NCBI GenBank assembly: GCA_934101175.1
Contig: CAKOQC010000002.1
Location: 186,001 to 250,000 of the forward strand
Direction of reading: 5' to 3'
DNA from: RUG705 sp934101175
GTDB taxonomy: Bacteria > Bacillota_I > Bacilli_A > RF39 > UBA660
DNA length: 64,000 bases
Under the pieces are notes generated by a model. The model saw only the letters and a program-made list of their open reading frames with translations, was not told where the DNA came from and made no database searches. Shown in pieces: positions 25,801 through 34,049 of this stretch; the first letter of the stretch is position 1, and each line of letters opens with the position of its first letter. Made by a program: the position numbers and the translations under genes.

Positions 25801-26108
25801 TTATTCATTTCCCTTTAAACTAGATACCATATCTATTTTATTTACCTTTTTAGATAGATGGTAGGATACTAATAGAGAGATTAAGAAGGTACCTAATGCT
25901 GCAATTATATAAGTGCTATTATCTATAATGACATCAATATCAAAATTAGCATCAAGACATTTATTATATAGCCATACTGTTAGGTAATAACCAGATGGTA
26001 AACCAATTATAATAGAAGCAATAGTTATCCAGATATTTTGTTCAATAAAGATTTTACGTATATTTTTATCTTTAAATCCTAGTACTTTTAGAGTGGCAAA
26101 TTGATATG
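25801..26108 (-). pseudogene. C-terminal fragment of an FtsX/MacB-type ABC transporter permease
   Basis: Translating the minus strand gives an open segment of about 100 codons with ATLKVLGFKDKNIRK, GLPSGYYLT and KIDMVSSLKGNE, ending in TAA. This is the hallmark C-terminus of MacB/FtsX-fold permeases. The upstream two thirds of the gene is missing: the fragment stops at the junction with a TetR fragment on the other strand. No start codon or ribosome site remains, so it is a relic. Confidence 0.82.
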
Positions 26109-26384
26109 TCTTTTCATTATATGATTAAGATAATCATGTCACATTTAGATGAAGATATTGCTAAGATATTTCATGATAAAGAAATTATGACAACAGAAAT
26201 AATAGTTAAAACTCTTAATAATTATGGAATAAATAAGGAAAATTTATTTGAGAAAGTACATATTATTATTGGTATTGTAGAAAATTATTGTCATGAAATA
26301 GTATATCATCATCATGAAGTAGTTAATTATGAAGTAATGAAAAATGAGGTTATAAAAATAATAAGTTCTATTCTTATGGGATAG
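26106..26384 (+). pseudogene. C-terminal fragment of a TetR-family regulator
   Basis: A 92-codon open frame, helical, ending YHHHEVVNYEVMKNEVI and IISSILMG, like the ligand-binding C-terminus of TetR/AcrR regulators. The N-terminal HTH is absent and no good ribosome site precedes the first ATG. It is joined head-on to the permease fragment. Divergent tetR-permease pairs are common, so one deletion spanning both 5' halves explains the scar. A functional small protein cannot be excluded. Confidence 0.6.
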
Positions 26385-26391
26385 AATTTTT
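26366..26391 (+). terminator. Terminator of the former tetR gene
   Basis: TTCTATTC-TTATG-GGATAGAA followed by TTTTT, overlapping the stop codon. Confidence 0.7.
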
Positions 26392-26398
26392 ATTTTAT

Positions 26399-26434
26399 AA
26401 AAAAACGATTTAACTCCTGAAAGAATTAAATCGT
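26399..26434 (-). terminator. Terminator of the tRNA-Trp transcript
   Basis: On the minus strand CGATTTAA and TTAAATCG form an 8-pair stem followed by TTTTTTT. Confidence 0.75.
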
Positions 26435-26444
26435 GGATTTCAAA

Positions 26445-26518
26445 TGGCAGGGGATGAGAGAATCGAACTCCCAACAGTGGTTTTGGAGACCATTATTATA
26501 CCATTTAACTAATCCCCT
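26445..26518 (-). tRNA. tRNA-Trp (anticodon CCA)
   Basis: The acceptor stem AGGGGAT pairs with ATCCCCT, followed by encoded GCCA. The anticodon loop is CTCCAAA, giving CCA; the T-arm has the standard GTTCGATTC. With CCA as anticodon it reads UGG only, in agreement with UGA being a stop. Confidence 0.95.
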
Positions 26519-26537
26519 AATTTTTTGGCACATATAT

Positions 26538-26566
26538 AATTTAACATAAAATATAGAAAATAGCAA
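26538..26566 (-). promoter_or_regulatory. Promoter of tRNA-Trp
   Basis: Minus-strand TTGCTA, 17-base spacer, TAAATT, 19 bases before the tRNA. Confidence 0.5.
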
Positions 26567-26593
26567 TATTTTGGTAAGAAAAAATATAAAAAA

Positions 26594-26601
26594 CATATAA
26601 T
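26594..26601 (+). promoter_or_regulatory. Putative mother-cell sigma -10 of cwlJ
   Basis: CATATAAT followed by TATATAGGTGATG, nearly identical to the region before the amidase gene (23379). CwlJ is sigma-E-dependent in Bacillus; no convincing -35 was found here. Confidence 0.4.
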
Positions 26602-26616
26602 TATATAGGTGATGTA

Positions 26617-27042
26617 ATGATTGTTAAATATACAGATAAAGAGTTAGAACTATTAGCAAGGCTTATGAGAGCTGAGGCACTAGGTGAAGGTAATTTAGGA
26701 ATGCTTATGGTAGGTAATGTTGGTATTAATAGAGTGCTTGCTAATTGTTATACTTTTAAAGATATTACTACTTTATATAAAATGATATATCAAAGTCCAG
26801 GAGGATTTTCTGGTACAAACAGTTCATTATTTTATGGAAATCCTACAGAAAAAGAAAAACTCTTAGCTAGAAGAGTTTTGCGTGGAGAATATTATTTTCC
26901 GGCTACTAATTCATTATGGTTTTATGCACCTACAACGGGAGTATCTTGTGCTAGTAGTTGGTGGGAACAGCAGTTTGCTGGACGATATAAGAACCATTGC
27001 TTTTATAAACCTGATCCTGGTGTATGCCGTGAATTACATTAA
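26617..27042 (+). CDS. cwlJ: CwlJ-like spore cortex-lytic hydrolase
   Basis: SleB/CwlJ-family hydrolase of spore cortex peptidoglycan during germination; 141 residues, the length of B. subtilis CwlJ (no signal peptide or binding domain, unlike SleB). The catalytic Glu is in LMRAEALGEG near residue 21; VGNVGINRV and the aromatic FYAPTTG and SSWWEQQF segments match the family. Ribosome site TAGGTGATG precedes the ATG. The 3' end overlaps the convergent hydrolase gene by 4 bases. It lies next to the gerA operon and fits a germination cluster. Confidence 0.92.
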   Translation: MIVKYTDKELELLARLMRAEALGEGNLGMLMVGNVGINRVLANCYTFKDITTLYKMIYQSPGGFSGTNSSLFYGNPTEKEKLLARRVLRGEYYFPATNSLWFYAPTTGVSCASSWWEQQFAGRYKNHCFYKPDPGVCRELH

Positions 27043-27776
27043 ATATTCTCAATTTCTTTAATATTTTTAGTTTTATTAACAAGAAAATCAGTAATGATTT
27101 TTTTAATTTCTTGATTTCTTTCTCCTTTAAAACAGTCATGGTTTACTTTTTTCATATTAATTAATTTAACACTTTTAGAATTTAGATTATTATAGACATA
27201 GTCTGTACCTTCAGTAGGGACAATTGTGTCTTCTTTACCATGAATGATTAGAGTAGGACAGTTAACATTTTCAACATCATAACTATAAGTACTTACTAAT
27301 TTAGTAAATTCTAACATGGTTGAAATAGGAGTTTTAGTTACTCTTTCCATAACAGTGTTGGCTCCCATTTGTTTTAATAAATCGGGCATATTCTTTATAG
27401 TTTCTTCAATATTCTTAATGTTGACTTTTCCATCTTTAAAATAGAAATAACGAAAGGCAGGTGCTACTAAAACGAGTTTTTTTATTTGAGGATAAATAGC
27501 AGCTAAGTGAGCAGCAATAACACCACCCATACTATGACCAATAACATATATTTGCTTATAATTATTATTTAGTAAGAAGTTAATTTGTCTTTCTGACTCT
27601 AAAATCCAATCTTGATATTTGACATTTTTGACAATTAACTTTTCATGACCAGGCAAAGTGTACGTAAAGACATCAAATTTCTTATTAGTTTGAAGCTTGT
27701 TAGGAAAATCATCATAATCATAATTACCTCCTACAAAGCCATGGATAAATAAAATTGCTATTTTTTTATTAAACAT
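27039..27776 (-). CDS. Alpha/beta hydrolase (carboxylesterase or monoacylglycerol lipase-like)
   Basis: 245 residues, single alpha/beta hydrolase domain. The oxyanion region is LFIHGFVGG near the N-terminus; the nucleophile elbow is GHSMGG near residue 88; the acid is in LIIHGKEDTIVP near residue 190 and the His in VNHDCFKGE near 220. No signal peptide, so it acts in the cytoplasm; the substrate is unknown. Ribosome site GGTGA precedes the ATG. It lies 32 bases downstream of gerAB on the same strand and may be co-transcribed with it. Confidence 0.85.
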   Translation of the reverse strand: MFNKKIAILFIHGFVGGNYDYDDFPNKLQTNKKFDVFTYTLPGHEKLIVKNVKYQDWILESERQINFLLNNNYKQIYVIGHSMGGVIAAHLAAIYPQIKKLVLVAPAFRYFYFKDGKVNIKNIEETIKNMPDLLKQMGANTVMERVTKTPISTMLEFTKLVSTYSYDVENVNCPTLIIHGKEDTIVPTEGTDYVYNNLNSKSVKLINMKKVNHDCFKGERNQEIKKIITDFLVNKTKNIKEIENI

Positions 27777-27808
27777 AAAATCACCAATATAATTATAACA
27801 AAGAAATA

Positions 27809-28903
27809 CTATAATTGTCTATTAACTTCTTTACATTGATGGTAAGTTATATATATTTTGACACTTATTAGAATATAGAATATAAATAATGACATGGTAA
27901 TGTATGGAAATATTTCTTTAATATAATTATTAAAGATAGTATTATTTTTAAATATATTAAAGATAATGATTAGGAATAAGATACTGATAATTATTGGAAC
28001 AATATTACTTGGTTTTTCTTTTTTTTGAATAGATGAACTTAGATAGTAGATAATAATGGTAAGATAGAGATATCCACCAATTATCCACTGATTAGAAACA
28101 ATATTTTCTATTCTTTCTAGAAATCCTAGAATAGTGACTTTTTTAAGTGCGATGTATTCTGGGTATTCAAAGATGTTTATAAGATATGGACCTAGGATAC
28201 CATATAGAGTAAATATTATTATAAAAGATATTAGACTACTAATGAGATAAGTTTTAATAATATCTTTAGAGTATTTATCAGGATGAATTGATTTGTTACG
28301 TGGAATACATAAGATTATCATTAGTGGAAGAGTGTTATTAGCCATTAATTTTATAGAAGTTAATAAGATGTTATTAGGATTAGTTTTCAATAGTGGGAGA
28401 TAGTTATCTAGACTAATTGATTTTATTAGTGATAGAAGACTAATTAGAAAGAGAAAAACATTAAAGATTGTTAGTAGAAAATTTACTCTGCATATGGAAT
28501 CAATACCTTTACTTATATGATAAGTAGATAATGATATTAAGAGAATGGCAACAACTATCATTGGGGTGTGATAGAGAAGTTGTGATGTGATAAAATTACT
28601 AGAATTATAAAGAATAGTTATGCCAATTGTAGCAATTATTATATTTAGAACTATATTAATAAACTTACCAGTTTTAGGATAGAGAGTGTTAATTTTTTCT
28701 GATAGATGCATAGATGGTTCATATTTAGAAATATAGATAAATAAATATATTGGAATAAGACCTAAAATAATAGAAAGAAGAGATGCTAACCAACTATCAA
28801 TACCAGTATTATTTTTAAGAAGAGTAATATTGATACAAGAATGAAGAGAAATACTTATAATGATTATTAAAGACATTATTTCTAAATTATTTATCTTTTT
28901 CAT
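27809..28903 (-). CDS. gerAB: Spore germinant receptor B subunit
   Basis: GerAB/GerB family, an APC-fold membrane protein that binds the germinant in the spore inner membrane; 364 residues with about ten hydrophobic segments. The start follows GGAGG, and the gene overlaps gerAC by 17 bases. It is the last receptor gene in a gerAA-gerAC-gerAB order, which differs from the usual A-B-C. The product should form a complex with the other two subunits. Confidence 0.9.
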   Translation of the reverse strand: MKKINNLEIMSLIIIISISLHSCINITLLKNNTGIDSWLASLLSIILGLIPIYLFIYISKYEPSMHLSEKINTLYPKTGKFINIVLNIIIATIGITILYNSSNFITSQLLYHTPMIVVAILLISLSTYHISKGIDSICRVNFLLTIFNVFLFLISLLSLIKSISLDNYLPLLKTNPNNILLTSIKLMANNTLPLMIILCIPRNKSIHPDKYSKDIIKTYLISSLISFIIIFTLYGILGPYLINIFEYPEYIALKKVTILGFLERIENIVSNQWIIGGYLYLTIIIYYLSSSIQKKEKPSNIVPIIISILFLIIIFNIFKNNTIFNNYIKEIFPYITMSLFIFYILISVKIYITYHQCKEVNRQL

Positions 28904-30233
28904 TAATTACCTCCAGAATATTTCCTTTTTCTACTAGCTGGATATTTGTTTTGACTGATATATCTAGATTTTGATAGGCTTCATCATAGTTATTTTTAAT
29001 TTTTTGATAGTATGAATAGTCATGTTTATAGATAATATCTTTAAATTTATAGATATCAGTATGATAATTATCTCTTACATTCAAGATATCATTAGTGATT
29101 TCTTTGTTTAATTTTTCTTCAATTTCATGAGATATTTTTTTAATATTTTTATTTTTAGTTATATCGATATTACAGTGAGATTCATTGATATTTCCTTTTA
29201 AATTGATGTTTATAGATACTTTATTATTTTTAGTTTTTATAGAGGAATTACTATCAGTTATTTCAACAGCTAAATATTTATTTTTAGAACATTCATAGGT
29301 TATAATGGTGTTTTTAATATTATTTGTTAGAATGTTATAGTTAATACTTTCTTTATTATTTAAGTATCCTATTAGTTTGTTATTTTTAAATATGGCATAG
29401 CCTCCAAGAAGGTATTTATCTTTTACTTCAGTTTTTTCAGTGTTTTTATTGCTAGTACTATCAGATTCATTTTCTTCTTGATTAGATTTATTGTTTTTGT
29501 CTTCGCTATTATTACTTTTATTTTTATCATTATTTTCGTTGGTGTTTTTATCTTTATTATTATCATTGTTGTCTTTATCTTTGTTAGCATTTACATCTTC
29601 ATTGTTATCTTTGCTTTCATTAATATTTTTATCTTCAGTGGGGGTATTTTTTATTAGTTCAATAGTAGGAAGAACTATTTCTTGATTAGGATTTAAGTTC
29701 ATGTTAACAAATTCACTAAAAGTAGTACGACTTGATACACCATAGTATTTATAATTATTTTCAATACTTTCCTTGATACTTGCTGAAGATATTTCGTCAA
29801 TAGGAGTAGTTATTGATAGGATATTATCATCTTTACTTATTAAGACATAGAATTCATTTCTAATACCAGGATTACGAATATAATAGTCTATTAAATCACT
29901 AATATTTTCTTTGGCTATTTTTTCATTTATAATTAATAAATCTAAATGATTAGAATACATAAAGCGAGATGCTGATAGAGTGATACTACGATAGGCTTCT
30001 TGAATGGTTTTACCAGTACCAGTATAGATTATGAATGGAGCTTGGGAATTAGTCGTTTTGTCTGGAGCTTGAGGATTTATGGCTTGAACTGATACTTGAT
30101 ATTCATCACCAATTTTATTTATTTCAGTAGCACTAACGATAGCAAGAGTGTTTATTTCACGGTAATCATAACATCCTGTTAAAGTAGTTAATATTATTAT
30201 TGATAATAGAAATAGTTTATTAATTTTTTTCAT
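28887..30233 (-). CDS. gerAC: Spore germinant receptor C lipoprotein
   Basis: Ger(x)C family lipoprotein, 448 residues. The N-terminus has a lipoprotein signal ending LTGC (Cys about residue 21). YDYREINTLAIVSATE is typical for the family, as is the C-terminal third. An Asn/Asp/Lys/Glu-rich low-complexity insertion occupies about residues 198-267; it is longer than usual linkers and separates the N-terminal and C-terminal domains. Ribosome site GGAGG lies upstream; the gene overlaps gerAA by 14 bases and gerAB by 17. It should be anchored on the outer face of the spore inner membrane. Confidence 0.92.
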   Translation of the reverse strand: MKKINKLFLLSIIILTTLTGCYDYREINTLAIVSATEINKIGDEYQVSVQAINPQAPDKTTNSQAPFIIYTGTGKTIQEAYRSITLSASRFMYSNHLDLLIINEKIAKENISDLIDYYIRNPGIRNEFYVLISKDDNILSITTPIDEISSASIKESIENNYKYYGVSSRTTFSEFVNMNLNPNQEIVLPTIELIKNTPTEDKNINESKDNNEDVNANKDKDNNDNNKDKNTNENNDKNKSNNSEDKNNKSNQEENESDSTSNKNTEKTEVKDKYLLGGYAIFKNNKLIGYLNNKESINYNILTNNIKNTIITYECSKNKYLAVEITDSNSSIKTKNNKVSININLKGNINESHCNIDITKNKNIKKISHEIEEKLNKEITNDILNVRDNYHTDIYKFKDIIYKHDYSYYQKIKNNYDEAYQNLDISVKTNIQLVEKGNILEVINEKDK

Positions 30234-31674
30234 GGGTATCCTCCTTTTTACTATGAGGTATGATAGAAGTGTTTTTAGTAATGTTATTAGTTAGAATAGG
30301 ATTTCTTTTTCTAATTTTTACAGTAGGGAATTTGATGATACTATCTTTTAAACGAGATATATCAGGAGGAGCAAATGGGCTTAGATAAGGTAGACCTAAG
30401 AAATTATAACTGGATAAGTTTATTAAGAATAGAATTGATACGAGTAATATACCGTATATTCCTAAGATAGAAGCTCCTAACATAAAGATGAGTCTTTTGA
30501 TACGAAGAGCATTATTAAATTCAGGTTCTACAAAGATAAGGGAAGAGATAGCTGTTATAGCAACGACAATAATCATTATTGGGGATACTATTCCAGCATT
30601 AACAGCGGCTTCTCCTAGGATAAGAGCACCAACGATTGAGATAGCAGAACTGGCAAAACTCGGTAGTTTTAAATCACTTTCACGAAGTATTTCAAAGGCA
30701 ATAATCATAAAAAGACATTCAATAAAGGCAGGAAAGGGAACATTTTCTCTTTGAGCGGCAATACTTATTAATAGACTTATAGGGATAATTTCTTGATTAT
30801 AGGTAGTTAAAGCTAAATATATGGCTGGAGTTAGAAGAGTTATAGCAAATGTTAGATAACGAATTATTCTAGTGATAGAGACATTAATGCTTTTATTATA
30901 GTCATCTTCTTCAGAGATAAAATTGTCATTAAGAGTAAGAGGTAAGATGATAGCAAAAGGATCATTATCTACTAATAAGACAACATTACCTAGTAAGAGA
31001 TATCTTGTAGCAGTATATGGTTTTTCAGCACTTATGGCATTAGGAAAAGCATTTTTATTTTCTTTTTCAATTAGATTTCTTAACATTCCTGCTGCTACAA
31101 GACCATCAATATTGATATTATTAATAAGTTTATCAACTTTATTAACTAATTCTTCCTTAGCAATACTTTTAATATAAAGAAGAGCTACTGAAGTGTCAGT
31201 ATATTTACCAATACGATATTTTTTAATCCATAAATCATTACTTTTAATTCTTCTTTTGATAAGACCTATATTTATTTCAATATTTTCAGTAAAAGAATCT
31301 AAGGCTCCACGTGGAGTGTTTTCAGTAATGGGAGTAGAGATACTACGAGTAAGATTTTTTCTAGTTTCTAGAGCAAGAAATTTCTTTTTAGAATATAAAA
31401 TGATAGTAAAACCACTATTTAAATAATATATTAGATCTTCATAAGTATTAATTTCTTTATATTTAAAATTAGATATTTTATTAGTAATATTATGATATGT
31501 AGGAATAGTTATCTTATTTAAACTACGAATGATAAAATCACTAATAGAGTCAGATGAAGTAAGAGTTTCATTATATATGATGTATAGATTTTTATAAAGA
31601 ATAGTTTTCTTTCTATAGATAATATTATCTTGATAATTAGTATCTTTTTTTAATTTATAGATTATATTTTTCAT
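30220..31674 (-). CDS. gerAA: Spore germinant receptor A subunit
   Basis: GerA family, 484 residues. A soluble N-terminal domain (about 1-240, with DLVAAGMLR-like and ENTPRGALDSF motifs) is followed by a membrane domain of four to five segments and the conserved LLISIAAQRENVPFPAFIE. Start ATG 31674 has GGTGA upstream; the ATG four codons earlier lacks a ribosome site. A sigma-G-like promoter directly precedes it. It heads the operon. Confidence 0.93.
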   Translation of the reverse strand: MKNIIYKLKKDTNYQDNIIYRKKTILYKNLYIIYNETLTSSDSISDFIIRSLNKITIPTYHNITNKISNFKYKEINTYEDLIYYLNSGFTIILYSKKKFLALETRKNLTRSISTPITENTPRGALDSFTENIEINIGLIKRRIKSNDLWIKKYRIGKYTDTSVALLYIKSIAKEELVNKVDKLINNINIDGLVAAGMLRNLIEKENKNAFPNAISAEKPYTATRYLLLGNVVLLVDNDPFAIILPLTLNDNFISEEDDYNKSINVSITRIIRYLTFAITLLTPAIYLALTTYNQEIIPISLLISIAAQRENVPFPAFIECLFMIIAFEILRESDLKLPSFASSAISIVGALILGEAAVNAGIVSPIMIIVVAITAISSLIFVEPEFNNALRIKRLIFMLGASILGIYGILLVSILFLINLSSYNFLGLPYLSPFAPPDISRLKDSIIKFPTVKIRKRNPILTNNITKNTSIIPHSKKEDTHEKN

Positions 31675-31689
31675 AAAATTCACCATTTT

Positions 31690-31718
31690 TAGTATGTTAA
31701 TAAAGAGATAAATTATGT
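31690..31718 (-). promoter_or_regulatory. Sigma-G promoter of the ger operon
   Basis: On the minus strand ACATA, 17-base spacer, CATACTA. The -10 is a perfect sigma-G match and the -35 matches GHATR in four of five positions. The position gives a very short leader holding only the ribosome site. Confidence 0.65.
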
Positions 31719-31793
31719 AAAATAAAGTTATTATTGAGAAAAATATTGAATAATAAGTTTTAGTGTGTTAGACTAAAAATTAGGAGAATGCAT

Positions 31794-33137
31794 ATGGATA
31801 AGAATAATAAAAAAATACAAGAAGCAAAAAAAATTATTAAAGAAGAAAAGAAAAAAATTAAACAAGAAAGAAAAAATATAAAGAAGAAAAAGCTAAACAA
31901 TTTTAAGAAAACAAGACTTGGTAGATTTTTAGGTAAATTTATATATGTTTTTAGTGATGAGAAGAGTAGTTATTCTTTTTCAGAAGTATTTGTTATTACG
32001 ATCATATCACTAGTATTAGGAGTGTTTGCATGCTTCTCAGTAATGATGATAGCTACTAAAGGAAGAAATTTAATATCATTATCTAAAGATTTAGGAAAGT
32101 TTTATGATGTATATGAAACTCTTATTGATAATTATAATGGTGATATAGATAAAGAGAAGATTATAGATGACGCTATAAATGGAATGGTATCTAATGTTGG
32201 AGATGTTTATACTAATTATGCTGATACTAGTACTACGGATAAGTTTAATGAGATGGTAAATGGTGTTTATGAAGGAATTGGTTGTACTATTCAACAATTA
32301 GAAGATGCTGTTAAGATAGTTGATATATATGAAGGTAGTCCAGCAGATAAAGCAGGATTAAAAGTAGATGATTATATTAAAACAGTAGATTCAAAAGATG
32401 CTTTAGAATTAGGAGTTGCTAAAATATCAGAATATGTTAAAAATGAGGCTAAAGGCAATATAGAAATGGTAGTTCTTCGTGGAGATGAGGAAATAAAAGT
32501 TACTCTTAAGAGAGATAAAGTAGAAATACCTGCAGTTAATGCTAAAACGTTTGAGAAGAATGGTAAAAAGATTGGTTATTTAAAAATCTCAATATTTTCT
32601 TCAGTATCTTCAAAGCAATTTGATAGTAAGATTAAAGAATTAGAAAAAGATGGAATAGATTCTTTAGTAATAGATGTTAGAGGTAATAATGGGGGATATT
32701 TAACGGCTGTTACAGATATAGCTAGTATGTTACTTCCTAGAGGTAAAAATATTTATCAAATTCAAAAAGATAATAATAAGAAAGCTACTAAAGATAAGAC
32801 GTTTGAGAAAAGGGAATATCCAATAGCAATTTTAGTTAATGGAGAGAGCGCTTCAGCTTCAGAAATATTAGCAGGGGCAATTAAAGAGAGTTATAATGGA
32901 TATGTAGTAGGTACTAAAACATATGGTAAAGGAACAGTTCAACAAGTAAAACAACTATCAGATGGTAGTATGATTAAATATACAGTAGAGAATTGGTTAA
33001 CTCCTGATGGTAATTGGATTAATGATGTGGGAATTGAACCTACTGATAAAGTTGAACTGAACGAAAAATATTATGAAAATCCTACTGATGAGACTGATAA
33101 TCAATTACAAAAAGCCTTAGAATTAGTTAGTGGATAA
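31794..33137 (+). CDS. ctpA: S41-family carboxyl-terminal processing protease
   Basis: Membrane-anchored CtpA-type protease, 447 residues. A Lys/Glu-rich cytoplasmic N-terminus (1-55) precedes one membrane segment (about 65-88), then a PDZ domain (with GSPADKAGLKVDDYI) and the S41 catalytic domain. The catalytic Ser is in NGESASASE and the Lys about 25 residues later in GTKTYGKGTVQ. ATG 31794 has AGGAG at correct distance; ATG 31788 is too close to it. The final codons are duplicated immediately after the stop (33149-33181). In sporulating relatives such enzymes can act in signalling (CtpB); that role cannot be assigned here. Confidence 0.92.
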   Translation: MDKNNKKIQEAKKIIKEEKKKIKQERKNIKKKKLNNFKKTRLGRFLGKFIYVFSDEKSSYSFSEVFVITIISLVLGVFACFSVMMIATKGRNLISLSKDLGKFYDVYETLIDNYNGDIDKEKIIDDAINGMVSNVGDVYTNYADTSTTDKFNEMVNGVYEGIGCTIQQLEDAVKIVDIYEGSPADKAGLKVDDYIKTVDSKDALELGVAKISEYVKNEAKGNIEMVVLRGDEEIKVTLKRDKVEIPAVNAKTFEKNGKKIGYLKISIFSSVSSKQFDSKIKELEKDGIDSLVIDVRGNNGGYLTAVTDIASMLLPRGKNIYQIQKDNNKKATKDKTFEKREYPIAILVNGESASASEILAGAIKESYNGYVVGTKTYGKGTVQQVKQLSDGSMIKYTVENWLTPDGNWINDVGIEPTDKVELNEKYYENPTDETDNQLQKALELVSG

Positions 33138-33181
33138 ATTTTGACCGTTTGCAAAAGGTTTTAGAACTAGTTAGTGAATAA
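33105..33181 (+). repeat. Tandem duplication of the ctpA 3' end
   Basis: The codons for LQKALELVSG plus stop (33105-33137) are repeated 44 bases downstream as LQKVLELVSE plus stop (33149-33181). The 44-base offset puts the second copy in another frame, so it is not translated as a continuation. Confidence 0.75.
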
Positions 33182-33188
33182 AAAAATG

Positions 33189-33244
33189 GACTTAGTTAAA
33201 TAAGTGTATGTAATTGATATGCTTACAAATTAAGTCTTTTTTTT
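33189..33244 (+). terminator. Terminator after ctpA
   Basis: A long hairpin, GGACTTAGTT with AATTAAGTCT outside and TAAGTGTAT with ATATGCTTA inside, followed by eight T. Confidence 0.75.
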
Positions 33245-33249
33245 GACAT

Positions 33250-33272
33250 TTTTGGTAATTATTGTACCAAAA
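33250..33272. promoter_or_regulatory. Inverted repeat operator candidate upstream of agrA
   Basis: Perfect arms TTTTGGTA and TACCAAAA separated by 7 bases, ending 25 bases before the -10 of agrA and so overlapping the -35/activator region. No T-run follows, so it is not a terminator. Confidence 0.5.
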
Positions 33273-33297
33273 CAGATACTTTCAAGCATATTAGGGG

Positions 33298-33303
33298 TAT
33301 AAT
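33298..33303 (+). promoter_or_regulatory. -10 box of the agrAC promoter
   Basis: TATAAT in GGGGTATAATTG; the expected -35 position has no consensus, which would fit dependence on an activator. It overlaps an upstream in-frame start and so supports the agrA start at 33327. Confidence 0.45.
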
Positions 33304-33326
33304 TGTCTTGTTGGAGGACTTACTAT

Positions 33327-34049
33327 ATGTTAAAAATAATTATTTACGAAGACAAAGAAAGTTTTATGCAAAAGAACACGAATGCAATTTATAAAGCTTT
33401 AGCTAATACGGATATTGACTATAGAGTTTATAAATTCAATAAGTATTCTTCGGAATTAGATAAAATTATTCATACAAAAGGTATGGAGAAAATTTATATC
33501 TTAGATGTAGAGACGGATGATGTATCTGGATTAGAGGTTGCTTCAAGAATAAGGGAAGAGGATTATGAAAGTATTATTATCTTTGCTACGGCTTATGATA
33601 AATATCATGATGATGTGTTTTACTCGAGATTAATGGTTCTTGATTTTATTTGTAAATATAAGAATTATGATGAGAGATTAATAGATGATATAAAAGCGGC
33701 ATCAAAGATTGTTTACAAACAGAAAACTTTTGTATTTAGTTATAATCATGTAGTTTATAGAATACCATACAATCATATTTGTTATATTGAGAAAGAACCT
33801 ATTATTAAAAGATGTATTATCCACACTTATAATAACACATTCTACATTGTAAAACCAATTAACTGGTTAGATGAAAATCTTGAAGGTAATTTTATGAAAG
33901 TACATCAATCTTGTATAATTAATTTAGATAATGTTAAGGAGATTGATCGTAGTAATAATATTATTACTTTTAAGAATGGCGAGAGTACAGGTTTGTTGGC
34001 GGATAAAATGAAGAAGGAGGTGTTAGAACGTGTGGGCATTGATAAGTGA
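33327..34049 (+). CDS. agrA: AgrA-like LytTR response regulator
   Basis: 240 residues: receiver domain (about 1-125, with IIIYEDKESF acidic pocket and YILDVETDD phospho-Asp) and C-terminal LytTR DNA-binding domain (about 140-238, with MKVHQSCIINLDNVKEID). It would be phosphorylated by the adjacent AgrC and activate the agrBD promoter. Ribosome site GGAGG is upstream. The stop overlaps the agrC start by 20 bases. The order agrA-agrC is reversed relative to staphylococci. Confidence 0.9.
   Translation: MLKIIIYEDKESFMQKNTNAIYKALANTDIDYRVYKFNKYSSELDKIIHTKGMEKIYILDVETDDVSGLEVASRIREEDYESIIIFATAYDKYHDDVFYSRLMVLDFICKYKNYDERLIDDIKAASKIVYKQKTFVFSYNHVVYRIPYNHICYIEKEPIIKRCIIHTYNNTFYIVKPINWLDENLEGNFMKVHQSCIINLDNVKEIDRSNNIITFKNGESTGLLADKMKKEVLERVGIDK

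Noticed and set aside
29491..29685. Leu/Ser-rich frame on the plus strand within gerAC
   Set aside because: It is the antisense of the Asn/Asp/Lys low-complexity region and has no signals of its own.
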